Of a stretch of DNA of 64,000 bases, positions 35,578 to 43,378 are shown one piece after another. The DNA is taken from positions 1 to 64,000 of the forward strand of contig JAISUZ010000082.1 of NCBI GenBank assembly GCA_031271785.1. The letters are read 5' to 3'. The stretch's first letter is position 1. Every line of letters starts with the position of its first letter. Below the pieces are notes generated by a model. That model searched no databases, was not told the DNA's origin, and saw only the letters and a list, made by a program, of their open reading frames with translations. The translations under genes and the position numbers were made by a program. This DNA is from Fibrobacter sp. Its GTDB lineage: Bacteria > Fibrobacterota > Fibrobacteria > Fibrobacterales > Fibrobacteraceae.

Positions 35578-36711
35578 ATGAAAATAGCCGTTTTAACTCT
35601 CCCGTTAGAAACCAATTATGGCGGTATCTTGCAAGCTTATGCCATGCAGCAGGTGCTGAAAGGAATGGGGCATGACGTTGTCACCATTCAAGAACCTTTA
35701 TATTACTTTCCCTGGTGGAAAAGACCTTTGGCCTACGCAAAACGGTTTTTGCAAAAATATGTACTTAAAAAAACAGGGATTAAAGCCATTTTTCATGAAA
35801 ATAGAAGAAAAAAATTTCTATTTCAAATTTCTCATGAAATGAGACCGTTTATAGAAAGCCGGATTCAAAAATGCGATCTTATTGAAGTGAAACGCCGCAA
35901 AGATCAGTATAGCGCTATCGTTGTAGGGAGCGATCAAGTATGGCGTCCCAAATTTTACACTCTCGGTTATAAAAAAATGGAGAACGCTTTTCTCGCTTTT
36001 GCCAAAGACTGGAATATTAAGCGAGTGGCTTATGCGGCCTCTTTCGGAACCGATGAATGGGAATATGACCCGGCACAGACATTTACTTGTAAAGAACTTG
36101 TAAAAAAGTTTGACGCGGTTTCCGTGCGGGAAAAATCAGGCGTCAATTTATGTCAGAAGTATTTGGATGTCAAAGCAAAATGGGTTCTTGACCCGACGAT
36201 GCTTTTGAATGTTTCTCATTATGTTTCATTGTTTGAAAAAGAAAAAATTGAACCCAGTAAAGGAAATTTATTCGTTTATGTGTTAGACAAATGCGAAGAC
36301 ACCGAACAAATAGAAAAAAAGATTATCGGAACCTTTTCTTTGCGGCCGTTTTACACGAGTACCGATGATGCTCGCGCTTTATTAGAAGCAAGAATCGCCA
36401 CCAAACCGGAAACATGGCTGCGCTCTTTTTATGACGCCGAATTTATTCTTACGGATTCGTTTCATGCTTGTGTTTTTTCCATTTTGTTTAACAAACCGTT
36501 TGTGATCTATGGAAATCAGGAACGCGGAATGACTCGTTTTAATTCGCTCCTTTCGCTTTTTAATTTACAAAACAGACTCATTTCTTCGAAAACAACGAAC
36601 TTGGAAGGCGTTTTGCATACTCCTATTGATTGGAATGCGGTCAATGAAATTTTGGAAAAGCAGCGAGTTGATTCGAAACGGTTTTTGCTAAATGCCTTGG
36701 AGGGAAAATGA
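35578..36711 (+). CDS. Polysaccharide pyruvyl transferase family protein
   Basis: 377 aa. Family marks are AVLTLPLETNYGGILQAYAMQQVL, IVVGSDQVWRPKF, AYAASFGTDEW, VSVREKSGVNLCQKYLD, WVLDPTMLL and ILTDSFHACVFSILFNKPFV. Enzymes of this group (CsaB/WcaK type) add pyruvate ketals from phosphoenolpyruvate to glycans. It starts 16 bases after the nuclease-like gene and overlaps the next glycosyltransferase by four bases. Confidence 0.88.
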   Translation: MKIAVLTLPLETNYGGILQAYAMQQVLKGMGHDVVTIQEPLYYFPWWKRPLAYAKRFLQKYVLKKTGIKAIFHENRRKKFLFQISHEMRPFIESRIQKCDLIEVKRRKDQYSAIVVGSDQVWRPKFYTLGYKKMENAFLAFAKDWNIKRVAYAASFGTDEWEYDPAQTFTCKELVKKFDAVSVREKSGVNLCQKYLDVKAKWVLDPTMLLNVSHYVSLFEKEKIEPSKGNLFVYVLDKCEDTEQIEKKIIGTFSLRPFYTSTDDARALLEARIATKPETWLRSFYDAEFILTDSFHACVFSILFNKPFVIYGNQERGMTRFNSLLSLFNLQNRLISSKTTNLEGVLHTPIDWNAVNEILEKQRVDSKRFLLNALEGK

Positions 36712-37601
36712 TTCGCTTTTCCGTAATCATTCCGCTTTATAATAAAGAACATTATGTATCGAAATCCATAGAGAGTATTCTTGCTCAAACTTATCCTCAT
36801 TTTGAAGTGGTGGTTATCAACGATGGTTCTACCGACAATAGTTTAGCGGTGGCGGAGAGTGTCAAAGATTCGCGGATTCGTATTATTACCAAAGAAAACG
36901 GAGGCGTTTCACAAGCTCGCAATATGGGAATTGAAAAATCCCGGTATGATTACATTTGTTTTCTGGATGCCGACGACACGTGGTGTCCGGACTTTTTAGA
37001 AACCATCAAAACGATGATTGAAGAATATCCCGAAGCCGGGATTTTTGCCACCGAATACTCTTTTATCGATCGTCATGATCAAATCATCAGGCGAAATACT
37101 CAAGCCTTAAAAAAAATCGTCTATACCGGCAATTATGCGAAATCCCTTATTTTTGATGAAGTAAAGCAGTTATGTACTATTTCTTTGTGTGTAAAACGGG
37201 AAGTATTTGCTAAAACTGACGGGTTTCGCATTGGTGTGAAAATCGGCGAAGATGCGGATATGTGGCTTCGTTTGAGTTTTCAAACAACCGTTGTTTGGAA
37301 AAACGAATCCAAAGCGTTTTATTATTTTGAATCGGAAAATAATTCCGGTTGGCAAGGCGATGTTTACCGTTCTTATCGTGACATTTTCCCGTATTGGGAA
37401 TGGTATTCTCTAAAATCATTCTACGCCCGGATTTATGCCAGCCGGAAGATTTGGTATGATATTACGAGAGCGTATCACTTTCGTGAGTATAAAGATATGT
37501 TTTATTTGATTTTAAAAATGAATTGGTTTTATAGTGCGCTTGAGTATTTGATGTTGAAATATGCGCGTGCAAAGCGAAAATGGCGCGCTCGTTTCTCTTG
37601 A
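36708..37601 (+). CDS. Family 2 glycosyltransferase
   Basis: 297 aa. GT-A marks are FSVIIPLYNKEHYVSKSIESILAQ, VVINDGSTDNSLAVAE, SQARNMGIEKSRYDYICFLDADDTW and KIGEDADMWLRLSF. The C-terminus is basic and aromatic, as in membrane-associated GT2 enzymes. It closes the polysaccharide region; directly downstream are family B and A repeats. Confidence 0.9.
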   Translation: MIRFSVIIPLYNKEHYVSKSIESILAQTYPHFEVVVINDGSTDNSLAVAESVKDSRIRIITKENGGVSQARNMGIEKSRYDYICFLDADDTWCPDFLETIKTMIEEYPEAGIFATEYSFIDRHDQIIRRNTQALKKIVYTGNYAKSLIFDEVKQLCTISLCVKREVFAKTDGFRIGVKIGEDADMWLRLSFQTTVVWKNESKAFYYFESENNSGWQGDVYRSYRDIFPYWEWYSLKSFYARIYASRKIWYDITRAYHFREYKDMFYLILKMNWFYSALEYLMLKYARAKRKWRARFS

Positions 37602-37610
37602 TATTTTTAC

Positions 37611-37740
37611 GGCGTGTCCTGCGCTTCGTGCAGGTCGGGCTGTATTGCTCTAAGGCGAAATCGCCAAGAGCAACGGAGCCTCGCCGGTTAAAACTTTGGG
37701 TAAGTTGCTCGCGAGTCTCCGCCCTTCGGGTCACCATCCC
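37611..37740 (+). repeat. Family B GC-rich element, copy 1
   Basis: GGCGTGTCCTGCGC, then TCGGGCTGTATTGC and AAGGCGAAATCGCC, ending CTTCGGGTCACCATCCC. It matches the reverse of 53516-53773 and parts of 42737-42968. Confidence 0.65.
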
Positions 37741-37799
37741 TCACGTGTACGCAATTACGGATTACGGAGTGATAATTCGTAATTGAATCATGTGAGCCC

Positions 37800-37902
37800 G
37801 TGAGGCAGGCGGAGGGTGCGCGCTTAAGCGCGCAGTGCGCAGCACCGACTGGCAGGTAGCCCGGAGATACGCCGACCCGGCGCATCGCGCCGGGGTACGC
37901 CC
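37800..37902 (+). repeat. Family A GC-rich element, copy 4
   Basis: Uninterrupted ~103-bp copy: GTGAGGCAGGCGGAGGGTGC at the left, GCGCAGCACCGACTGG in the middle, and CCGGCGCATCGCGCCGG hairpin with GGTACGCCC at the right. Confidence 0.7.
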
Positions 37903-37934
37903 TTTCTTTTAAGTTCGATCCGGATTGCCGTGTT

Positions 37935-38318
37935 TTATCGGAATAGCGAGATTGCCTCAAAGTTCACTTTGTTCCTTTTCGCCCTCCGGGCTGCTTTTGC
38001 AGGCTTAAAAATCCTGAATTCACTTCGTTCAACGGATTTTTAATCGAACTCACTTCGTGAATTCTCATCTCGCTTGACATTCCTAATAAACAGAAAAACC
38101 CTCGCTTACAGCGAAGGCTTTTCTGTTTATCGGAATAGCGAGATTGCCTCAAAGTTCACTTCGTTCCTTTTCGCCCTCCGGGCTGCTTTTGCAGGCTTAA
38201 AAATCCTGAATTCACTTCGTTCAACGGATTTTTAATCGAACTCACTTCGCGAGTTCTCATCTCGCTTGACATTCCTAATAAACAGAAAAACCCTCGCTTG
38301 CAGCGAAGGCTTTTCTAT
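37935..38318 (-). repeat. Two 192-bp tandem repeats of the tRNA-Pro 3' tail
   Basis: Units at 37935-38126 and 38127-38318 are nearly identical, and a third partial unit begins at 38319 inside the tRNA gene. Each unit carries the last 16 bases of tRNA-Pro (AATCTCGCTATTCCGA), a terminator hairpin (AAGCCTTCGCT with AGCGAGGGTT) and several CGAAGTGA motifs. The period is 64 codons exactly. Each unit has an open frame of 38 codons starting MSSEMR and ending GRKGTK. Confidence 0.85.
38289..38312 (-). terminator. Intrinsic terminator of tRNA-Pro
   Basis: On the minus strand: GCCTTCGCT, loop GCA, AGCGAGGGTTTTT, ten bases after the tRNA. A duplicate lies 192 bases further on, at 38097-38120. Confidence 0.7.
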
Positions 38319-38321
38319 TTA

Positions 38322-38395
38322 TCGGAATAGCGAGATTCGAACTCACGACCTCTTGCTCCCGAAGCAAGCGCTCTACCAGACTGAGCTATATTCCG
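38322..38395 (-). tRNA. tRNA-Pro (anticodon CGG)
   Basis: A cloverleaf can be drawn by hand. The acceptor stem CGGAATA pairs with TATTCCG and the discriminator is A. The D arm is GCTCAGTCTGGTAGAGC, the anticodon arm is CTTGC-TTCGGGA-GCAAG with CGG, and the T arm is GTGAG-TTCGAAT-CTCGC. It reads CCG codons. CCA is not encoded. Confidence 0.95.
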
Positions 38396-38408
38396 GACGG
38401 GTGCCACA

Positions 38409-38437
38409 ATTTTAGTTAAAAATCGGAAAAATCTCAA
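38409..38437 (-). promoter_or_regulatory. Promoter of tRNA-Pro
   Basis: On the minus strand, TTGAGA (38432-38437) and TAAAAT (38409-38414) are separated by 17 bases; the -10 ends 13 bases before the tRNA. Confidence 0.65.
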
Positions 38438-38467
38438 TAGGGAAATGAAAAATTCGATGACCGAAAA

Positions 38468-38905
38468 TCATTTTTTCTTTCGGGAACCCGGTTTTTTCTT
38501 TTGCTTCGCGCGGTAGTCCCACGGGGCTTCCGGGTTTTCCGTTGCCCCAATCCCTTTTTTTACGATTCTTGCTTCCTGTTCGGCCCGGGCCAGGTCTTGG
38601 CGTTCCTTTCCGTAACTTTTGTACCGCCAGGCATAGCCGTTTGCCGCCATCCAGTGATTCGGTTCGGGCGAATCAAGTTAGGTTTTGTGATTATCAACCC
38701 CATCTTTTGATGGATTCGGCGCATTGATATAGTTCGATCCGGCATATAAAACTCTTCAAGTGTGCGCCGCCGCCTGGTTGCGCCATGCGTCACTGGTATT
38801 GCAAGAAAATTAAACATTTCGGTGAATGACCACAAAACCTGGAGTTCCGCGGCAAGCCTCCGGTAACGGTCGGTATTGATGACTTTTACTTTGATTTGTT
38901 TCCCG
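38468..38905 (-). pseudogene. Thermonuclease-like (SNase) gene remnant, interrupted by a family G element
   Basis: Two pieces of a staphylococcal-nuclease-like protein lie in order on the minus strand. The middle piece (about 38905-38831) reads GKQIKVKVINTDRYRRLAAE, close to the family pattern GKxVxVxVxxxDRYGR. The C-terminal piece (about 38665-38468) reads NHWMAANGYAWRYKSYGKER and ends in NPEAPWDYRAKQ. Between them, where the family has only a short loop, lie about 160 bases with a family G copy. The N-terminal catalytic part with DGD and RL..DAPE is absent; that place is taken by the smr gene. It is a dead remnant unless the C-terminal frame is reused. Confidence 0.65.
38717..38775 (+). repeat. 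Family G mini-element inside the nuclease remnant
   Basis: GGCGCATTGATATAGTTCG, then CCGGCATATAAAACTC and AAGTGTGCGCCGCC. It aligns base by base with the 1839 and 7161 copies and lies where the nuclease homology breaks. Confidence 0.6.
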
Positions 38906-39320
38906 CGGCCGGGAGTTTGATTTTCAAAATACTCGAACCTGCATTATCCGGTTCCAGTTTATAAAAGAGAATGCGGTGTTTCCAAACGGTTCGCACGCAC
39001 CGGTCGATGGTTTTTTTCACATTACCGTAGCCCGGGTTTCCGCCGCCGTGAATGATTCGGAGAACGGAGAGTTTTGCGCTTTCCATGGCTTTCATCTGCC
39101 CTTCTATGAGGGCTTCCGCTTCTGCGCCGGAGTAACCGTGTAAATCCGTTTCACAGTCCGGGAGAGGCATTTCCCAGGCGGCCGGGTTTCGCCGGCGTTG
39201 TTTTTTCTGCGCGGAACGTTTGGTAACCGGTTTCTTTGCTGATTCCAGAGCGGCGTCTTTGTCGGGAACCAAGTGGTGTTCCAGCCATTTTCGCTGAATT
39301 TCTTCATCCGGTAAATTCAT
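38886..39320 (-). CDS. Smr domain protein
   Basis: 144 aa from ATG 39320, overlapping the previous stop by four bases. A basic N-terminal region (KKPVTKRSAQKKQRRR) is followed by the Smr domain with TDLHGYSGAEAEALIEGQM and LRIIHGGGNPGYGNVKKTIDRCV. The LDxHG and HGxG motifs mark a nuclease fold found in MutS2 and in stand-alone ribosome-rescue or RNA-cleaving proteins. The last ten codons (LPAAGNKSK) run into the nuclease remnant, so the natural C-terminus may have been replaced by fusion. Confidence 0.85.
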   Translation of the reverse strand: MNLPDEEIQRKWLEHHLVPDKDAALESAKKPVTKRSAQKKQRRRNPAAWEMPLPDCETDLHGYSGAEAEALIEGQMKAMESAKLSVLRIIHGGGNPGYGNVKKTIDRCVRTVWKHRILFYKLEPDNAGSSILKIKLPAAGNKSK

Positions 39321-40144
39321 ACGGCAAATAACCCGTGATAGTTCCACGCCCACTGTTCCGGATGCTCCGAAATCCAAGTTTCAACGTCATGAGCGAAACT
39401 ATCGATGAACGCTTCGGGGTTCGTTCGCGGCGCGTAACAGCGTTCAAAACGAATGGTGTGGTTTCCGTCAGCGTTTCTGAAGGTACGGAACGTGACGACG
39501 GCCGCTCCCAAGCGGTTCGCTTCAAGCGGGAGGCGCAGGTATAAATCGGTTTTTTTCCCAAACAAGGTAACCGTGTTTCCTTTGGCGTTTTTCGCCTGAT
39601 CCGTTACGAGAGCGAGAACGCTTTTTTCGCGCAGGAATTGACGGAGGAGGGTGGAAATTTCGGAAGTCCGGTGTTCTTTTAAGTGCGGATCGGCGCGGAG
39701 TGCACGGAGCGTTTCGGTGAGTGCTTTGTCCGGAAACGGTTCGGTAAACAGATGCACTTGAGAAGAATACCGGCAAAGGCACCGGTGAAGCATTTCAAAA
39801 GCGCCCTGGTGAATACTCATTCCCACCACAGGAAGCCCGGCGGCAATGGCGTTTTGAATGAGATGTTCGTTTTCATAATGCACGCGGGCGAGCATTTTTT
39901 TGTCGCGGGAAAGGTAACGCACGGAATCCAGCGCGTTGAAAAACAAACTGCGGAAAACATCCCGCACACTTACTTTGTCTGCAAAACCGGTTTCCGTAAG
40001 GTGAAGCCCGACTCTTTTACAGGCGGAGTTTCGGTGGAGAAAAGCGTAAACAGGATAAACAAAGATAAAGATCACATGGAAAACGAAATCCGGGCATTTC
40101 AAAATGCTTAAAATAAATCCGCGGTATCCCCATGTTTTCCACAT
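39317..40144 (-). CDS. LpxL/HtrB-type lipid A acyltransferase
   Basis: 275 aa. A hydrophobic N-terminal segment (FVFHVIFIFVYPVYAFL) anchors it to the inner membrane. The catalytic HxxxxE motif is in SIHQGAFE, followed by VHLFTEPFPDKAL and the substrate region VLALVTDQAKNAKGNTVTLFGKK. The family adds secondary acyl chains to lipid A, or acylates other lipids. Together with lpxB in this window it supports lipid A synthesis. Translationally coupled to smr. Confidence 0.85.
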   Translation of the reverse strand: MWKTWGYRGFILSILKCPDFVFHVIFIFVYPVYAFLHRNSACKRVGLHLTETGFADKVSVRDVFRSLFFNALDSVRYLSRDKKMLARVHYENEHLIQNAIAAGLPVVGMSIHQGAFEMLHRCLCRYSSQVHLFTEPFPDKALTETLRALRADPHLKEHRTSEISTLLRQFLREKSVLALVTDQAKNAKGNTVTLFGKKTDLYLRLPLEANRLGAAVVTFRTFRNADGNHTIRFERCYAPRTNPEAFIDSFAHDVETWISEHPEQWAWNYHGLFAV

Positions 40145-40147
40145 AAA

Positions 40148-41497
40148 TTATTCTTCAAATTCGAGAATATCTTTCCCGAGTTCGCGCTCAAAGAGCGCTT
40201 TGGAAAGCCCTTCTCCGGCATAGGAAAGCCGGGGAGAAATTTCGTACAGTTTTCCGGTCTTTACCGGCGCGCCGGCGCGGCTGAGCCATTCGCGATGCAG
40301 CGCGCCGAGCATTTCACGCGCGGATTTCGGGGAATCCGCACCTTCGGCGTTTTTCACCGGAGCGAATTCTTTTTCCCGCAAAACGCCGAAAAGTTTCATG
40401 GAACCGAGAAGTGGGAAAGCGTCGAAAAGGAACTGCTCGAATTTCCAAACGTTTGAAAACCCGAAAGCGGATTTCCGGGCGGAGTGCCAGGGGAGGGGAG
40501 AATGCTCAAGTTTTTTCAGCGCTTCGATTCTAAATAAATGAACGGCGATATTACCGCTTGCAAAAGCGAGGTTTCCGCCGGAAAGTTTCGCGTCGCGCAA
40601 TGCGGCGGAGAGATCGCTGTATTCAATCACGGCCGGTTTTTTGTTTTTATAGCCGAATACGCCCACTTTCTCTTCGGCGCTTCGTTTTTCCACCGCTTTG
40701 GAGGCGGAAGCCGAGGCGGCGTCTCCCGCGAGAAATCCGATAAACGCGGGGTCGCATACTTTGACGAGAATATTATCCACGCTGTAAAGGAAAACGTAAC
40801 GCACGCCTTTTTCCATAAGCCAGGCCAGGGAACCGCTCCGGGCGAGCGCCTGAAAACACCCGCCGTTACCGTCCGGAACCAGCGCGAGGTGTCCTGCGGA
40901 ACTTTTGAGCGCTTTTCCGTTTTCATCCAGCGCGCAAATCATTCCCTGCGGGAAAAACCGTACGGAATCGCGTTCAAGCCCGAAAAACCGGTGGGATTCA
41001 AAATGTTCTAACGTCGCTTCGTGATTCAGCGGGCTTGTCATAATGCACCACGGAATGGAACGCCCCGCGCGGGAAGACAGATAAAGTAAGCGTTCGGCTT
41101 GAATTTGAAAAATGGATTTTTTGCTCGGGAGCCCGATATCGAACGCGCCTTTGGGGCCTTCGAAACCGAGGCGCGAGCCTTGACCGCCCGCCACGAGGAA
41201 GGCGGCGGCTTCCCCTTTTTCAAGGAGCAGATTTCCGGTTTCTTCCCACATTTCGCGACGAGGATCTTCTTCGGCAAGCGAGAACGGCATAGGTGAAAAT
41301 TCATCATTTTCCGGGTGAGAATCGCTCGCTTTACCGGCATGTTCCGCGTAAAGTTTATTCAGGGTTTCAAAATCCTGCGAGCGAATTTCTCCGGCAAGCG
41401 TATTTTGTTCTTCGGGAGAAAGAGTATCCCAGCCGTTCAGTAAATGTTCCTGCCCAAACGGTGCGAGCATCGCTTTTAATTCCGCATAAACACTCAT
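40148..41497 (-). CDS. UDP-sugar pyrophosphorylase (UDPGP/UAP1 family)
   Basis: 449 aa. Marks of the eukaryotic-type UDPGP family are FLVAGGQGSRLGFEGPKGAFDIGLPS, PWCIMTSPLNHEATLEHF, FFPQGMICALDENGK, HLALVPDGNGGCFQAL and the YSVDNILVKVCDPAFIGF metal site. It makes UDP-N-acetylglucosamine or a related UDP sugar from UTP and sugar 1-phosphate. Such enzymes are less common in bacteria than GlmU. It sits between mraY and the acyltransferase, so wall and lipid A precursors are plausible users. Confidence 0.87.
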   Translation of the reverse strand: MSVYAELKAMLAPFGQEHLLNGWDTLSPEEQNTLAGEIRSQDFETLNKLYAEHAGKASDSHPENDEFSPMPFSLAEEDPRREMWEETGNLLLEKGEAAAFLVAGGQGSRLGFEGPKGAFDIGLPSKKSIFQIQAERLLYLSSRAGRSIPWCIMTSPLNHEATLEHFESHRFFGLERDSVRFFPQGMICALDENGKALKSSAGHLALVPDGNGGCFQALARSGSLAWLMEKGVRYVFLYSVDNILVKVCDPAFIGFLAGDAASASASKAVEKRSAEEKVGVFGYKNKKPAVIEYSDLSAALRDAKLSGGNLAFASGNIAVHLFRIEALKKLEHSPLPWHSARKSAFGFSNVWKFEQFLFDAFPLLGSMKLFGVLREKEFAPVKNAEGADSPKSAREMLGALHREWLSRAGAPVKTGKLYEISPRLSYAGEGLSKALFERELGKDILEFEE

Positions 41498-41500
41498 AAA

Positions 41501-42649
41501 TTACCGGATACCGAAGAAAATCACCATGCTTACAATCAGGGCGAAAATGGAGATAAGGTGCATGCGCCACACAATTTTGGAATTCAGCATCTGTTTTGTG
41601 GAAAATTGATCCGCCCATTTTTTTTGATAATGGTGATGAAGCGGCGCCATTAAGAAAAGCCGCCGCGGCGTGCCTGTGAAAAGCCGGGTAGCCTTAAACC
41701 AGCCGATTTGGAGCACCACGGAAAAAGCTTCCACAATAATGATAATGCACACGAGCGGCAGGAAAAGACCTGCCTGCACAAGGATAAACATAATTCCGAT
41801 AGTCGCGCCGAAACCGACCGAACCCGCGTCTCCCATATAAATTTCGGCAGGCGGACTGTTGAACCAAAGGTAGGCGAGGAGAGCCCCTGCAATCGACATG
41901 GCAATCACAAAAAGCTCGTCGCATCCGGGTAAAAACGGAACATGCAGATACTGGCTGAAAATAAAGTTTCCGCTCACATAAGCCACGAGTCCCACAAAAA
42001 TCATGCTGGTCATAATCGGCACGGAAACAAGACTGTCCAAACCGTCGGTGAAATTGGTGCCGTTTGCAGTGGCGGCAATCACAAAAGTCATAAACCCGAC
42101 AAACAGCCAGTTCGGCAGTTCAATCTGTAAAACGGAAATCGGAAAAAACGGAACCGTCAGGTTTCCTTTCAGGTCGGGAATAAATTTGTAACAAAAAACA
42201 GCGACCACAAAACTGAAAATCGCATAAAGAACAAGGCGCATTCCGCTGGAGATCCCGTCGGCTTTCTCCATATAATCTTTGGCGGTCATTTTTTTTTGTG
42301 CAATAAGGCGTTTGGTTTTTACTTTGGCGAGGTCATCCCAGGCGCCTACCGCCGAAAACAAAAACAGAATCGAGAGCGTCGCAATCGTGTAGCCGTTCAG
42401 GTGACAAATCAGAAGCGACACGAGTTCCACCACAAATACAAGTAAAATCCCCCCCATGATCGGCGGCGATTTCGTTTTTTGATCTTTATCGAAATCGGAA
42501 GTCGCGTCCTGTTTTTGCAGAAAACGGATATAATGAGGCATCAAAACAAGAACGAGGATGATGGAAGTAAGCGCCGCAATTCCTGCGCGGAAAAGACGAC
42601 CGTCAAAAAGTTCAATACCGGTTGTTTGGAAAATCCAGTGAAAAAGCAT
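41501..42649 (-). CDS. mraY: Phospho-N-acetylmuramoyl-pentapeptide transferase
   Basis: 382 aa with about ten membrane helices. MraY moves phospho-MurNAc-pentapeptide to undecaprenyl phosphate to make lipid I. Family marks are the aspartate-rich loop DFDKDQKTKSPPIMGG, ANGTNFTDGLDSL, PPAEIYMGDAGSVGFGATIG and PLHHHYQKKWAD with its His cluster. Length is a little above the 360 of E. coli. It is not within an mra/mur cluster here; it is first of a minus-strand run with the UDP-sugar enzyme. Confidence 0.95.
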   Translation of the reverse strand: MLFHWIFQTTGIELFDGRLFRAGIAALTSIILVLVLMPHYIRFLQKQDATSDFDKDQKTKSPPIMGGILLVFVVELVSLLICHLNGYTIATLSILFLFSAVGAWDDLAKVKTKRLIAQKKMTAKDYMEKADGISSGMRLVLYAIFSFVVAVFCYKFIPDLKGNLTVPFFPISVLQIELPNWLFVGFMTFVIAATANGTNFTDGLDSLVSVPIMTSMIFVGLVAYVSGNFIFSQYLHVPFLPGCDELFVIAMSIAGALLAYLWFNSPPAEIYMGDAGSVGFGATIGIMFILVQAGLFLPLVCIIIIVEAFSVVLQIGWFKATRLFTGTPRRLFLMAPLHHHYQKKWADQFSTKQMLNSKIVWRMHLISIFALIVSMVIFFGIR

Positions 42650-42736
42650 CTAAAGTACCTTTAAAAATCGCTTTACATTTATGAAAGATAGCATAATTGC
42701 GTTCGCCGGAAATGAATGCTTGAAGATAAAGTACGA

Positions 42737-42968
42737 GCCCCGCGTTTCACGCGGGCCGGGCTGTATTTTGGGGGTGGCGCCCGCTTGCGCTTCACTCTGT
42801 CATCCCGGACCTGATCCGGGATCCGAAGAGGAACAAATTCAGATGTTTTAGCATCGGAATCCATCACTGTAAAGCGCAAGAGCCCCCGCCCAAAACGGAG
42901 CTTCGCTTGTTTGTTCTTCGGCTTCATTCCTCACCGCGAATCTCCGCCCATTCGGGTCACCATCCCTG
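42737..42968 (+). repeat. Family B GC-rich element, copy 2, interrupted
   Basis: CCGCGTTTCACGCGGG, then CCGGGCTGTATT, ending TTCGGGTCACCATCCCTG. The middle folds back (TTTTGGGGGTGG near 42766 with CCCCCGCCCAAAA near 42885) and carries a GTCATCCCGGACCTGATCC palindrome in its loop. Confidence 0.6.
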
Positions 42969-42982
42969 CTCGGGTTTACGCG

Positions 42983-43046
42983 CGATTCCAATGCTTCTTG
43001 CCAAACCGGAGCGGCTTTTGGCCTAAAGGTTTGTCAAGAAGCATTG
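42983..43046 (+). repeat. Family F hairpin, copy 2
   Basis: Arms at 42989-43007 and 43028-43046 pair in 18 of 19 positions around a 20-base loop that begins GGAGCGGCTT and ends CCTAAA, the same loop as at 7357-7376. Confidence 0.65.
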
Positions 43047-43378
43047 AGAATCTGCGTTTGGACATAAAAAAGTAATTCACCTTCTTATGGTATGAAAATC
43101 GGGGAGAATGTTCATCGGGCATGAAATTTGGGGCTTGGAAGTTAGAAAACCTCCGGAATGGAACATTGGAAACGCACCTCTTTTATCTTCGCGAACCGCG
43201 CGCTTAGCGTGTGGCAGTCCGGTGAGGAAAGTACCTGAAAATCCCCGGACAGCTGCGCCGGCGGCGCGTAACGGCAAATTGTTCTTTTCCCGGACCCCTT
43301 ATCCCCAATTTTATACAAGCCTGAACGGAAAAGCTATTTTTAAAGGGAAAAGTCCGGAGATTTCCGGAGGAGGTAAAA

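Larger units (their letters stand above)
42650..43378. other. Divergent gap between mraY and the GH5 gene
   Basis: TATCTT (minus strand, 42685-42690) is a possible mraY -10 box. The gap then holds a family B copy with nested GTCATCCCGG palindrome and a family F hairpin. 43047-43378 is unique sequence with no gene; a GTCCGGTGAGGAAAGTA phrase at 43218 resembles one near 49585. Confidence 0.5.

Noticed and set aside
37935-38395. Attachment site of an integrated element at tRNA-Pro
   Set aside because: The repeats of the tRNA end are only 192 bases apart, with no integrase or cargo between them.
38560-38835. 91-codon open frame across the nuclease remnant
   Set aside because: It is a composite of the G insertion and nuclease sequence in a wrong frame at its C-terminal end.
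43200-43300. RNase P RNA-like phrase (GAGGAAAGT)
   Set aside because: The matching 3' strand of P4 and the rest of the core are missing, and the space is too short.
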